NCBI RefSeq assembly: GCF_017876515.1
Contig: NZ_JAGIOC010000001.1
Span: 682,001-746,000 of the forward strand
Length of the DNA: 64,000 bases
Source: Brachybacterium fresconis
GTDB taxonomy: Bacteria > Actinomycetota > Actinomycetes > Actinomycetales > Dermabacteraceae
Direction: 5' to 3'
Shown: one piece after another, positions 17,321-25,380 of the stretch
Layout: each line of letters starts with the position of its first letter
How positions within the stretch are numbered: the stretch's first letter is position 1
The notes under the pieces: model-generated
The model's input: the letters and a program-made list of their open reading frames with translations, nothing else
Database searches by the model: none
Told to the model about the DNA's origin: nothing
Position numbers and translations under genes: made by a program

Positions 17321-18631
17321 TCAGCTCGCGGTCCGGGACGCGTCGACGGTCCGAGCGGCTTCGTCGAACGCCTCGGCCGGGTCGGTGTCGTCGACGAGGA
17401 CCCGCTGGTTGGCGGTGTAGATGGCCTTGGCGGTGCGCGGCCAGTCGGGGCCGAGCTGGGCGGTGCGGGAGCGGGCGGTGGAGACCTGGTCGACGAAGGT
17501 GGACAGCTCCGGATGCTCGCCGGCGAACTGCTCGGCGGCCGCGGCGTCGCCGGGGATGGTGGAGCGCTCGCCCGCCATGTACAGCTGGTTCTCGGGGGCG
17601 ACGAACGCCTTCAGCAGGGCGGCGGCCTTCTTCTGCTTCTCCTCGTCCCCGGTGATCGGGACGGTCCACACCTCGCCCCCGAGCGGCGCGACCGGGTCGG
17701 TGCCGGCCTCGGGCACGGGGATGGTGACCACGTCCCAGTCCAGGTCGGGGGTGTCCGCCTCGAGTCCGGCGATGTTCCAGGGGCCGTTGACGACCATGGC
17801 GACGTTGCCGGCCTTGAACTGGTCGATCACGTCGCCCTGGCCCCAGTTGACGACGGAGCGGGAGACGAGCCCCTCGCGCACGAGGTCGGACCAGAACCGG
17901 CTGGCGCCGATGACGCCGTCGCCGTCGAGGTCGGTCTCATCGCCCCCGTTGGTCCACATGAAGGGCAGGAACTGCCAGGTGCCCTCGTAGCTGGCGATGG
18001 CGGAGAAGGCCAGGCCGTACCGCGTCGGGGTGGTCAGAGCTGCGGCGGCGTCGTGCAGCTCGTCCCAGGTGGTCGGGGGTGCGACGCCGGCCTCCTCGAG
18101 GGCGGCGGCATCGTAGAACAGGGCGATGGTGTTCACGGTGGGGGCGATGCCGTACAGCGTCCCGTCGTACATGCCGAGGTCGGCGACCGGATCGGTGAAC
18201 CCCTCGGTGGTGATCCCGTACTGCCCAAGCGGGGCCAGGGCGCCCGAGGCCGCGACCTGCTGGACGTTGGGGTTGTCGAGCATCAGCAGGTCCGGCAGCG
18301 TGCGCGAGGACCCCATCTGCAGCACCTTCGCGATCAGCTGGTCGCCGGGGACCTTCTCGCGGGAGAAGGTGAGCCCCAGCTCCTCGGCGCACTGGGAGAA
18401 GGTGCCGTTGATCGCGACGTCGTCCGCCGGGGTGTTGTAGTAGTCGACGATCCGGATGTCGTTCGGGCCGCCGTTGCCGACATCCGGGCCGCATCCGGCC
18501 AGGCTCAGCAGCCCGGGGACGGCGAGGGCGCCGAGGCCGAGGGCCCGGCGGCTGACGGAGCGATGATTCGTGGGGCGCGGAAGCCCGGAGCGGTCACTCT
18601 CGGGCGGGGACGGCCTCGGGGTGGGGGCCAT
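17321..18631 (-). CDS. Sugar-binding lipoprotein, extracellular solute-binding family 1
   Basis: This 436-residue CUT1 binding protein is the first gene of the sugar operon. A long N-terminal region precedes an RRALGLGALAVPGLLSLAGC signal with lipobox LAGC and Cys47. The mature part has family 1 features such as VVNGPWNIAGLE, LGGEVWTVPITG and KAIYTANQ near the C-terminus. The start at 18631 has AGGA about 8 nt upstream (AGGATAACC). The signal is preceded by about 25 Pro/Ser-rich residues, so a shorter start is possible, but none has a better ribosome site. The sugar is unknown; the linked ThuA and Gfo/Idh genes suggest a disaccharide or polyol. Confidence 0.9.
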   Translation of the reverse strand: MAPTPRPSPPESDRSGLPRPTNHRSVSRRALGLGALAVPGLLSLAGCGPDVGNGGPNDIRIVDYYNTPADDVAINGTFSQCAEELGLTFSREKVPGDQLIAKVLQMGSSRTLPDLLMLDNPNVQQVAASGALAPLGQYGITTEGFTDPVADLGMYDGTLYGIAPTVNTIALFYDAAALEEAGVAPPTTWDELHDAAAALTTPTRYGLAFSAIASYEGTWQFLPFMWTNGGDETDLDGDGVIGASRFWSDLVREGLVSRSVVNWGQGDVIDQFKAGNVAMVVNGPWNIAGLEADTPDLDWDVVTIPVPEAGTDPVAPLGGEVWTVPITGDEEKQKKAAALLKAFVAPENQLYMAGERSTIPGDAAAAEQFAGEHPELSTFVDQVSTARSRTAQLGPDWPRTAKAIYTANQRVLVDDTDPAEAFDEAARTVDASRTAS

Positions 18632-18668
18632 GGTTATCCTGCTACCTCTGTCTCATGTCTCGATCTCC

Positions 18669-18688
18669 CAGTGTCGATTCGTATCGAT
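18669..18688 (+). promoter_or_regulatory. Candidate LacI-type operator, copy 1
   Basis: CAGTGTCGATTCGTATCGAT lies 38-57 nt upstream of the sugar-binding-protein start codon. Within and just beyond it, TCGAT-TCGT-ATCGA is a perfect inverted repeat of 5-bp arms, the kind of short palindrome LacI proteins bind. Flanking arms CTCGATC (18659-18665) and GATCGAG (18686-18692) add further symmetry. The operon encodes its own LacI regulator, which makes this the best operator candidate in the window. Confidence 0.5.
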
Positions 18689-18910
18689 CGAGAGATGTCT
18701 CGGCGGGGTGGCGATCAGCGGGGTGGGGCCGAGACGATCCGCGATGCCGACTCTGGCGCGGACCGCTCACGGCGGTGTCGGCCATCATCGCGCAGGTTCT
18801 GCACGCACGCAAGCCTGTGGCGACGGTTCTCGAGACCCATCGGTGGCCCGACGTGCGATCACCGAGACGTCACCACTGGCCAGCGGATTGCGCGCCAGCG
18901 GTTCTCATCA

Positions 18911-18930
18911 TCGATACGAATCAACACTGC
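18911..18930 (-). promoter_or_regulatory. Candidate LacI-type operator, copy 2 (inverted)
   Basis: Read on the minus strand this is CAGTGTTGATTCGTATCGAT, identical to the copy at 18669-18688 at 19 of 20 positions. The two lie 242 bp apart centre to centre, in opposite orientation. They could be two operators joined by a repressor loop, or the ends of a small 262-bp inverted-repeat element; no flanking target duplication was seen. Confidence 0.45.
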
Positions 18931-19155
18931 TGACCCGGAACGCATCACGAGCGATGCGCCGGGGTGCGCCGACGCGGAGCACCTGGCGGTGGAACGGGCG
19001 AGCGCGCCCGCTCAGTGGAACGGACACGCGTGTGCTCATACGAGGAGTCTCCCTGGGGCGTGGCCCCATGCGTCCCACCATCCACCGACCGTGCAGTAGC
19101 TCGCACCGGACCGCGTCGGCCGTGGCTGGAGGGTCCCCTGCCGACGCCCCGGTGC

Positions 19156-19161
19156 TAGCGT
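19156..19161 (+). promoter_or_regulatory. -10 element of a probable leaderless promoter (DUF1846 gene)
   Basis: TAGCGT occupies -12 to -7 relative to the GTG start at 19168, and no Shine-Dalgarno sequence precedes that codon. The same hexamer at the same distance precedes the GH4 gene. Confidence 0.5.
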
Positions 19162-19167
19162 GCCGGG

Positions 19168-20721
19168 GTGACCGCCTCGGATTCCCGCTCCCCCGTCTCG
19201 TCCGCCCCCGACGTCCCGGAGGCCCGCGGCAGCGCACCGGACGGCTTCGACCGCGAGCAGTACATCGAGCTGCAGTCGCGCCACATCCATGAGCGCCGTC
19301 GGCAGATCGGCGGGAAGCTCTATCTGGAGATGGGTGGGAAGCTCTTCGACGACCACCATGCCTCCCGCGTGCTGCCGGGCTTCACGCCGGACAACAAGAT
19401 CGCGATGCTCGAGCGGCTCAAGGACGAGCTGGAGATCATGGTGTGCCTGAACGCCAAGGACCTCGAACGGCAGAAGGTGCGCGCCGATCTGGGCATCACC
19501 TACGAGGACGACGTGCTGCGGCTGATCGACGTGTTCCGCGAGCACGGCTTCCTGGTCGAGAACGTGGTCATCACCCAGCTCGAGGATTCCAACCATGTGG
19601 CGCTGGCCTTCAAGGAGCGGCTGGAACGACTGGGGATGTCCGTCGCCCGCCACGGCGTGATCCCCGGCTACCCCCAGGACACGGCCCGGATCGTCTCCGA
19701 GCAGGGCTTCGGGGCCAACGAGCACTCCGAGACCTCGCGGGACCTGATCGTGGTCACCGCCCCGGGGCCGGGCTCGGGCAAGCTCGCCACCTGCCTCTCG
19801 CAGATCTACCACGACCATGCGCGCGGGACCCGTTCGGGGTACGCCAAGTTCGAGACCTTCCCGATCTGGAACCTGCCGCTGGAGCACCCGGTGAACCTCG
19901 CCTACGAGTCGGCGACGGCGGACCTGGACGACATCAACCTCATCGACCCCTTCCATCTCGCGGCCTACGGCGAGCAGGTCACCAGCTACAACCGGGACGT
20001 CGAGGTGTTCCCGCTGCTGCGCACCCTGCTGGAGCGGCTGACGGGCACCTCGCCCTACTCCTCCCCCACCGACATGGGCGTGAACATGGCCGGGAACTGC
20101 ATCGTCGACGACGAGGTGTGCCGTGAAGCGGCCCGCCAGGAGATCATCCGGCGCTTCTACAAGGCCGCGGTCGACGAGCGGATCGGCGACCACGACGACG
20201 TCGTCTCCCAGCGGGTCGCGATGGTGATGTCCAAGGCCGGCTGCACGGTCGAGGACCGTGCCGTCGTCGGCCCCGCGCTCGAGGTCGAGGAGCGCACCGG
20301 GGAGCCCGGCTCGGCGATCCAGCTGGCCGACGGCACGATCATCACCGGCAAGACCTCCCCGCTGCTGGGCTGCTCGGCGGCGATGCTGCTGAATGCCCTG
20401 AAGCACCTGGCCGGCATCGACGATGACGTCCACCTGCTCTCCCCCGCCGCGATCGAGCCGATCCAGACCCTGAAGACCGAGCGGCTGGGCTCGCGCAACC
20501 CGCGCCTGCACACCGACGAGGTGCTCATCGCCCTGTCGGTCTCGGCCGCCTCGGCCGATCACGCCCGGCGCGCCCTGGACGAGCTGCGCAACCTCGCCGG
20601 CCGCGACGTCCACACCACCACGATCCTGGGCACGGTCGACGAGGGGATCTTCCGCAACCTGGGGATCTCGGTGACCTCGGAGCCGCGCTTCCAGCGCCGC
20701 TCGCTGTACCACAAGCGCTGA
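19168..20721 (+). CDS. DUF1846 (UPF0371) family protein
   Basis: This 517-residue protein matches the DUF1846 family over nearly its whole length, with conserved stretches such as [53 protein letters not shown] and [11 protein letters not shown]. The GPGSGK segment looks like a phosphate-binding loop. Members are cytosolic proteins of uncertain function, known mainly from structures. The first 25 residues are an extra Ser/Pro-rich tail. The gene stands alone, divergent from the sugar operon, and appears to be transcribed from a leaderless promoter at its GTG. It is convergent with the nuclease-like gene. Confidence 0.9.
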   Translation: MTASDSRSPVSSAPDVPEARGSAPDGFDREQYIELQSRHIHERRRQIGGKLYLEMGGKLFDDHHASRVLPGFTPDNKIAMLERLKDELEIMVCLNAKDLERQKVRADLGITYEDDVLRLIDVFREHGFLVENVVITQLEDSNHVALAFKERLERLGMSVARHGVIPGYPQDTARIVSEQGFGANEHSETSRDLIVVTAPGPGSGKLATCLSQIYHDHARGTRSGYAKFETFPIWNLPLEHPVNLAYESATADLDDINLIDPFHLAAYGEQVTSYNRDVEVFPLLRTLLERLTGTSPYSSPTDMGVNMAGNCIVDDEVCREAARQEIIRRFYKAAVDERIGDHDDVVSQRVAMVMSKAGCTVEDRAVVGPALEVEERTGEPGSAIQLADGTIITGKTSPLLGCSAAMLLNALKHLAGIDDDVHLLSPAAIEPIQTLKTERLGSRNPRLHTDEVLIALSVSAASADHARRALDELRNLAGRDVHTTTILGTVDEGIFRNLGISVTSEPRFQRRSLYHKR

Positions 20722-20823
20722 GGTCGACGACGGGCCGACGGCGCCGGCTCAGCTGCGTAGCGGGCTGCGGCACATCCCGGACCTCGCCGGGGCCGCCGGC
20801 ACCGGGCCGACGACCCCGTGTTC

Positions 20824-21786
20824 TCAGGACAGCGAGACCAGCGCCTGGACCGGCGCGTGGTCCGAGGGCCAGCGGCCGTCCTGACCGGTCGAGACGTTGA
20901 TCGCGGCCTCGTGGGTGGTGACGTCCTCGGTGCTGAGGATCCAGTCGATGCGCCGTGCTCCCTCCTCGGGCTCCTCGTAGCCGAGGAAGGTGCCCCAGGC
21001 AGGGGTGAGCTGCTCGGCGGCGGTCTCCCAGGTGTCGACCGTCGGCCCGTCGGTGACCAGGGTGGCGTAGGCCTCGGAGTCCTCGGCCGGCGAGTTGAAG
21101 TCACCGGTGACGATCGTGGGCAGCCCGTCGAGCTCCCCACCCTCGAGGAGGTCCACCATCGCCTGGGCGCTCTTGACCCGGGAGGGCTCGGACTGGTGGT
21201 CGAAGTGGGTGTTGATCGCCGCGAACTCGGTGTCGGTCTCCCGGTCGTGCAGCCGGGCCCAGATGATCATGCGGCTGATCTCGTTGCCCCAGGTGGCCGA
21301 GCCGATCATGTCGGGGGTGTCGGAGAGCCAGAACTGGTCCCAGGCCAGCAGCTCGAAGCGGGTGGCGTCGTAGAACAGCGGGGAGTACTCGTCCTGGCTG
21401 CCGCCGTGACGCCCGTAGCCGACGAATTCGTGGTCCGGCAGCGCCTCCTGGATGGCGGAGAGCTGGTCGAACTTGCACTCCTGGACGCCGAGGACGGTGG
21501 GCTGCTCGCGCTCGAGCAGGTCGATGACGAGCGGCCGACGGTCCGGCCAGTGGTCGGGCTCCCCGCTCTCGGTGTCGCTGACGCGCTCCAGGCGGATGTT
21601 GAACGCCATCACATGCAGGCGGTCCTCGGTCGCGGGGCCGATCAGGGGGCCGTCGGTCGAGGCGGGCTCGGCGGCCTCGGGCTTCGCTGGGGCGGAGGTC
21701 GCGGGGAGGGTGACCGCGGCGGTGACGCCGACGGCGGCGACGCCGAGGCCGGCGAGGAGGTGACGGCGGTCGAGGGCGAGGGCCAT
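20824..21786 (-). CDS. Secreted endonuclease/exonuclease/phosphatase family protein
   Basis: This 320-residue protein has an RRHLLAGLGVAAVGVTAAVTL signal-like N-terminus (about 6-30, possibly Tat), then an EEP fold. Active-site stretches are visible in order: VMAFNIRLE (Asn), VLGVQECKFDQL (Glu), VTGDFNSPAED (Asp and Asn) and WPSDHAPVQALVSL (Asp-His). These are the metal-binding and catalytic residues of DNase I-like enzymes; members cleave DNA, phosphodiesters, phosphoinositides or sphingomyelin. Export suggests an extracellular nuclease or phosphodiesterase, but the substrate is open. The start at 21786 has AGGAGA upstream; longer frames would run through the promoter region (TACGGT about 40 nt upstream). 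Confidence 0.88.
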   Translation of the reverse strand: MALALDRRHLLAGLGVAAVGVTAAVTLPATSAPAKPEAAEPASTDGPLIGPATEDRLHVMAFNIRLERVSDTESGEPDHWPDRRPLVIDLLEREQPTVLGVQECKFDQLSAIQEALPDHEFVGYGRHGGSQDEYSPLFYDATRFELLAWDQFWLSDTPDMIGSATWGNEISRMIIWARLHDRETDTEFAAINTHFDHQSEPSRVKSAQAMVDLLEGGELDGLPTIVTGDFNSPAEDSEAYATLVTDGPTVDTWETAAEQLTPAWGTFLGYEEPEEGARRIDWILSTEDVTTHEAAINVSTGQDGRWPSDHAPVQALVSLS

Positions 21787-21938
21787 GGTGGTCTCCTGGG
21801 GATCGGGAACGGCAACCACCACGACCGTATGAAGCCACGACCGGACCAAACGGACATGCCACCGGGCCGACGGCGAGTGTTCACGCAGTCGGCATCGTCC
21901 CGCCACCGACGGGTCGGCAGATCAGGCCGGGACGCGCA

Positions 21939-22124
21939 TCAGGCCAGGGCGAGGACCTCGAGCCGATTGCCGAAGGGGTCCCGAGCGTGGAAGCGCAGGT
22001 ACCCCTCGAAGCTGGTGCGCTCGGCCCAGGGCACCTCGCCGCCGACGGATTCGATCCGTCCGGCCATCGCCGTCAGCTCGTCGGAGGAATCGACCACGAG
22101 CGCCGGTCTGGAGGCGACCGCGAC
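21939..22124 (-). pseudogene. C-terminal remnant of a VOC (glyoxalase/bleomycin-resistance) protein
   Basis: About 61 codons encode the second half of a small VOC-fold protein: PALVVDSSDELTAMAGRIES followed by a segment ending DPFGNRLEVLALA, the classic C-terminal strand with the metal-ligand glutamate. The matching first half (about 55-60 residues) is absent. Upstream in frame is Ser/Thr/Ala-rich sequence of no family that runs into the reductase gene region. It has probably been truncated by a deletion and is unlikely to give a functional protein. Confidence 0.7.
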
Positions 22125-22206
22125 CTCCGACGTCGCGATCGCGACAGCCGTGCTCGCCGAGGAGCAGGAGCGGCTCGGGGTGTGAGTCGCTGAGGGTCGA
22201 GCGTCG

Positions 22207-22806
22207 TCAGGCAGAGCGGTGCGTGGGTCGGTAGGTGCGTCCGATGCTCCGCTGCGCACCGGCGATGGGCCCGACCAGCTCCCAGTCGTAGCGGAGACCT
22301 CCGGGGACGTCGAAGATGCGGGTGCCGTCGCCCAGGAAGACCGGGGCGACGAAGACCTGCAGCTCGTCGACCAGGTCGTGCGCGAGCGCCTGACGAGCGA
22401 GGTCGGCGCTGATGATCTGCAGATCCTTGCCGGCAGCGGCGTCCTTCCCCCGGCGGATCGCCTCCCGGATGTCGCAGTTCAGGGGGACGATTCCCGGCCC
22501 GTCGGTGCCCGGAGCGATGACACGGGGATCGTCCGCGAGCTCCTCCGGACGATGGGTCAGGACGAACTCGATGCCGCTCCAGGCTCCGCCGTAGGCCTCG
22601 GAGGTCAGCTCGTCGCGCTCGCTCGCCTGCGCGAGCGCCGCGTCGTAGCCGCGGCGACCCGACAGGATCGCTCCGACGGCACGGGCGAGCTGCTCCGTGT
22701 CGCCGCCGTCGATCTCCTCGGCGGCGGACAGCCAGCTCATGTCGTGGTCGGGGCCGGTGATGAATCCGTCGAGGGAACAGGTGAATCCCCAGGCGACCTT
22801 GGTCAT
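22207..22806 (-). CDS. Dihydrofolate reductase family protein (RibD C-terminal type)
   Basis: This 199-residue protein has the RibD_C/YyaP fold: TKVAWGFTCSLDGFITGPDH at the N-terminus, SGRRGYDAA, FVLTHRP, and the C-terminal LVDELQVFVAPVFLGDGTRIF motif. Such proteins are NADPH-dependent reductases with unknown substrates. The start at 22806 was chosen for the AGGAGA/GAGG stretch upstream and because the family begins there. It lies between two gene remnants (VOC and hemerythrin), suggesting local rearrangement. A second member of this family is encoded at 50599-51147. Confidence 0.87.
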   Translation of the reverse strand: MTKVAWGFTCSLDGFITGPDHDMSWLSAAEEIDGGDTEQLARAVGAILSGRRGYDAALAQASERDELTSEAYGGAWSGIEFVLTHRPEELADDPRVIAPGTDGPGIVPLNCDIREAIRRGKDAAAGKDLQIISADLARQALAHDLVDELQVFVAPVFLGDGTRIFDVPGGLRYDWELVGPIAGAQRSIGRTYRPTHRSA

Positions 22807-22890
22807 GGTTCCTCGTCTCCTGCTGACCGCGGGAGGGTGCGGCAGCATGCTGTGGTGGTGGGTGTCCGGGGCGTCGCGCCCCGCGGGGAG

Positions 22891-23028
22891 TCATAGCGGC
22901 CCCAGCACATCGTGCCGGTCGGCGTTCAGCGCGAGGGTGTCCAGCACGGTCAGCAGCTGACGTTCCTCGAAGGCGAGATGGCTCTCCATGATCGCCGCGA
23001 TCCCCTCGAGGTGCTGGTCGTCGCGCCG
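22891..23028 (-). pseudogene. C-terminal remnant of a hemerythrin-domain protein
   Basis: Forty-five sense codons, in the same frame as and directly after the stop codon of the ZIP gene, encode a sequence with HLEGIAAIMESHLAFEERQL followed by LTVLDTLAL. This looks like the last helix of a hemerythrin HHE domain, with the E-S-H and F-E-E spacing of iron ligands. There is no start codon or N-terminal domain; the upstream codons belong to the ZIP transporter. The frame could only be expressed by readthrough of the ZIP stop, so I read it as a truncated gene. Confidence 0.6.
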
Positions 23029-23781
23029 TCATCCCAGCGCGTGCAGGCTGAGAGCGGCGAGGAAGCCGAGGGTGGCGAGCAGTCCGGAGTACAACGAGTC
23101 CTCTGCGAAGGCCTCGGGGATCATGGTGTCGGTGATCATCGCGAGGATCGCTCCAGCGGCCAGGGCGTTGACGGCCGCGAGAGTCTCGGGAGGGGCACCG
23201 TCCAGCAGCAGGTACCCGCCCAACGCCGCCACCCCCGAGGCCAGGGCGATCGCACCCCAGATCCCGAACACGTAGGCGCCGCTGCGGCCGGCGCGCTTCC
23301 AGCCGGCGCTGCTGGAAAGCCCCTCGGGCACGTTGGAGATGAACACCGCGGCGAACATCGGAACGCTGAGTCCTCCGCCGGTGAGAATGCTCAGCCCCAG
23401 AACCATCGATTCGGGGACGCCGTCCAGCAGCGCGCCGATCGCGATCGCTCCCCCGCTGCTCGCCTTCTCGTCCTGGCGAGGCTGCTGGTCGCCGGAGCGT
23501 TTGCGATGGCGGGCGCCGTAGCGCGCCAGCAGGACGTTCAGTCCGACGTAGATGACCGCCCCGGCAAGGAAGCCTCCGGCGGTGGCCCCGAGTCCCCCGA
23601 GGGCCATCGCCTCGTCGACGAGTTCGAAGGTCAGTGCGGAGATCAGCACCCCGGCGCCGAAGGCCATGATCCCGGCGACCACGGTCGCGGGAATCTTCAC
23701 GAACCAAGCGATCGCACTGCCCAGCAGCAGCGCGCCGCCGGCGATGAGTCCGGCGAGCAGTGCCAGGAGCCCGGGTGTCAT
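23029..23781 (-). CDS. ZIP family metal transporter
   Basis: This 250-residue protein has about eight hydrophobic segments and a His/Arg-rich cytoplasmic loop (ARHRKRSGDQQPRQDEK, about 88-106). The metal-path motifs are visible as AIGALLDGVPESMVLGLSIL and FAAVFISNVPEGLSSSAG. ZIP proteins move Zn2+, Fe2+ or Mn2+ into the cytoplasm. In this member the usual His of the first motif is replaced by Asp (LLDGVPE), as in GufA-like relatives. A strong ribosome site (GGAGGAGA) precedes the ATG. The stop codon is followed in frame by a hemerythrin remnant. Confidence 0.9.
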   Translation of the reverse strand: MTPGLLALLAGLIAGGALLLGSAIAWFVKIPATVVAGIMAFGAGVLISALTFELVDEAMALGGLGATAGGFLAGAVIYVGLNVLLARYGARHRKRSGDQQPRQDEKASSGGAIAIGALLDGVPESMVLGLSILTGGGLSVPMFAAVFISNVPEGLSSSAGWKRAGRSGAYVFGIWGAIALASGVAALGGYLLLDGAPPETLAAVNALAAGAILAMITDTMIPEAFAEDSLYSGLLATLGFLAALSLHALG

Positions 23782-23900
23782 CTCGTCTCCTCCATCTCGG
23801 TCCCCCTCCTATGAGTCCGACGATAGCCGTCCCTGTTCACGTCGTCCTCTCCCCGGCATCAGCCGTGGGGCACGACTGCTCGATGTCGATCCGGCCGCAG

Positions 23901-25289
23901 TCAGCCGCGCAGGCTCTCCGGCAGCAGCTCCCGATGCGCAGCGAACAGCTCCTCGGTCATGGCTCGGGCGTCTTCCAGGGTCACCTGCGCCGCGGTCAGC
24001 GGGTCCAGCGCCACGGCGTGGTGGACGTTCTCGCGGTTGCCGGTCAGTGCGGCCCGGACGGCGAGGGTCTGGACGCCCACGTTGGTGCGGTTCAGGGCGG
24101 CCAGCTGCAGCGGCAGCTCCCCGATCGCGGTGGGCTGGACGCCGCTCGCGTCGACCAGGCACGGCACCTCGACGCAGGCGTCGGCCGGGAGGTTGGTGAT
24201 CAGTGCGCCGCCATTGGGCACGTTGCCGTGCACGACGGACGGCGTGCCGGTGACGATCGAGTTGATGATCATCGCGCCGTATTCGACCGAGGGGGTGAGC
24301 TCGTCCTTCAACCGCTGCAGCTGGGCGTCGATGTCGCCCTGGTCATCGTGGGCGGCGCAGATCTCGTAGTAGTCCCAGCGCTCGGGGATGTACTCCTCGG
24401 TGAGTTCGGGGGTCTTGCGGAAATAGGGGAGGTACTCCGAGGCGTGGTGGCTGGACTCGGTCTCGAAGTACCCGAAGTGGTTCATCAGCGCGGTGCGCAC
24501 CTGTTCGTTGCCGCCCTCGTACGTGCTGGCCGCCTGGGCGGCCTCGCTGTGGTCCCCCTCGTCCCCGGCGAGGTCGGTGCCGCCGCGGCCGCGCTGGTGG
24601 CGCTCGGCCATGACCTCACGCAGGCGCGGATAGAGGTCCTCCCGGCCGCGGGAGAACTCCAGCACCCAGGCCTGGTGGTTGATGCCGGCGCAGCGGTAGC
24701 GCACCTCGTCGTAGGGCACGTCCAGGCTGCGGGCGAGCATGCGGGTGGTGCCCTGCACGCTGTGGCACAGGCCCACGCAGGACAGCCCTCGGGCGTTGAG
24801 GTAAGCGGTGGCCATCGCCATGGGGTTGGCGTAGTTGATGAACTGGGCGCGCGGGCACACCTCGAGAGCGTCGTCGATGATCGCGTCGTACGCATTCACC
24901 GAGCGCAGGAAGCGGAACACGCCTCCGGGGCCGACGGTGTCGCCGACGGCCTGGTCGATCCCGTACTTCCGGGGGATCTTGACGTCGTGCGCGTAGGACT
25001 CGACCCCGCCCACCTGGAAGGTGATGATGACGATGTCGGCGCCGTCCAGCGCCGCGCGGCGGTCGGTGGTCTCCTCGACGGTGACCGGGAACCCGTGATG
25101 GTCGACGAGCTCGCGGGTCGCGCTCGCGACCGGTCCGAGCTTGTCAGGGTTGATGTCCATCAGGGTCAGCGTCGCCTCGCGCAGGGCGGGGAAGCTGAGG
25201 ATGTCGCCGATCAGGCGGAAGGGGAACACGAAGCCGCCGGCTCCGATGATGGTGATCTTGGGGCGGGTGAGGAAGGGCGTGGTGGTCAT
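23901..25289 (-). CDS. Alpha-galactosidase/alpha-glucosidase, glycoside hydrolase family 4
   Basis: This 462-residue cytosolic enzyme is of the NAD+- and Mn2+-dependent GH4 family. The NAD motif GAGG is at 16-19, followed by LMDINPDKL. A metal-binding CHSVQ is at 175-179 (Cys175) and NH at 204-205 (His205); the INYANPMAMA stretch at 151-160 is typical of MelA-like members. GH4 enzymes oxidise C3 of the sugar transiently and cleave alpha-galactosides, alpha-glucosides or glucuronides. The CHSVQ version points to alpha-galactosidase. Divergent transcription from an AraC gene suggests control by that regulator. The ATG has TAGCGT at -12 to -7 and so is probably leaderless. Confidence 0.9.
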   Translation of the reverse strand: MTTTPFLTRPKITIIGAGGFVFPFRLIGDILSFPALREATLTLMDINPDKLGPVASATRELVDHHGFPVTVEETTDRRAALDGADIVIITFQVGGVESYAHDVKIPRKYGIDQAVGDTVGPGGVFRFLRSVNAYDAIIDDALEVCPRAQFINYANPMAMATAYLNARGLSCVGLCHSVQGTTRMLARSLDVPYDEVRYRCAGINHQAWVLEFSRGREDLYPRLREVMAERHQRGRGGTDLAGDEGDHSEAAQAASTYEGGNEQVRTALMNHFGYFETESSHHASEYLPYFRKTPELTEEYIPERWDYYEICAAHDDQGDIDAQLQRLKDELTPSVEYGAMIINSIVTGTPSVVHGNVPNGGALITNLPADACVEVPCLVDASGVQPTAIGELPLQLAALNRTNVGVQTLAVRAALTGNRENVHHAVALDPLTAAQVTLEDARAMTEELFAAHRELLPESLRG

Positions 25290-25295
25290 GGCTCC

Positions 25296-25301
25296 ACGCT
25301 A
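25296..25301 (-). promoter_or_regulatory. -10 element of a probable leaderless promoter (GH4 gene)
   Basis: On the minus strand TAGCGT stands 6 nt before the ATG at 25289. It faces the TACGCT element of the divergent AraC gene across 67 bp, so any AraC site between them could affect both genes. Confidence 0.5.
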
Positions 25302-25368
25302 GGGACGCCGGAGCGCGGAGGTCTCGCCCGATTCTGCGCTCTTCGTCCAGGATCCTTCGATGGCGGCT

Positions 25369-25374
25369 TACGCT
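25369..25374 (+). promoter_or_regulatory. -10 element of a probable leaderless promoter (AraC gene)
   Basis: TACGCT stands 6 nt before the ATG at 25381. This supports that start over an in-frame ATG at 25360, which lies upstream of the promoter element. Confidence 0.5.
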
Positions 25375-25380
25375 GAACCG

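Larger units (their letters stand above)
18632..19167. other. Divergent intergenic region upstream of the sugar operon
   Basis: This gap of 536 bp has no convincing gene; short open frames here have atypical composition. It contains the ribosome site of the sugar-binding-protein gene at the left, two copies of a 20-bp motif in inverted orientation (18669-18688 and 18911-18930), and the leaderless promoter of the DUF1846 gene at the right end. The 220 bp between the motifs show nothing else recognisable. Confidence 0.6.

Noticed and set aside
18655..18933. Plus-strand frame of 92 codons in the divergent sugar-operon region.
   Set aside because: Arg/Ser/Trp-rich composition, no ribosome site, and it spans both candidate operators.
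22891..23781. ZIP transporter extended by stop-codon readthrough into a hemerythrin tail.
   Set aside because: The frames are continuous across one TGA, but there is no readthrough signal and the tail lacks most of the hemerythrin domain; a truncated remnant is simpler.
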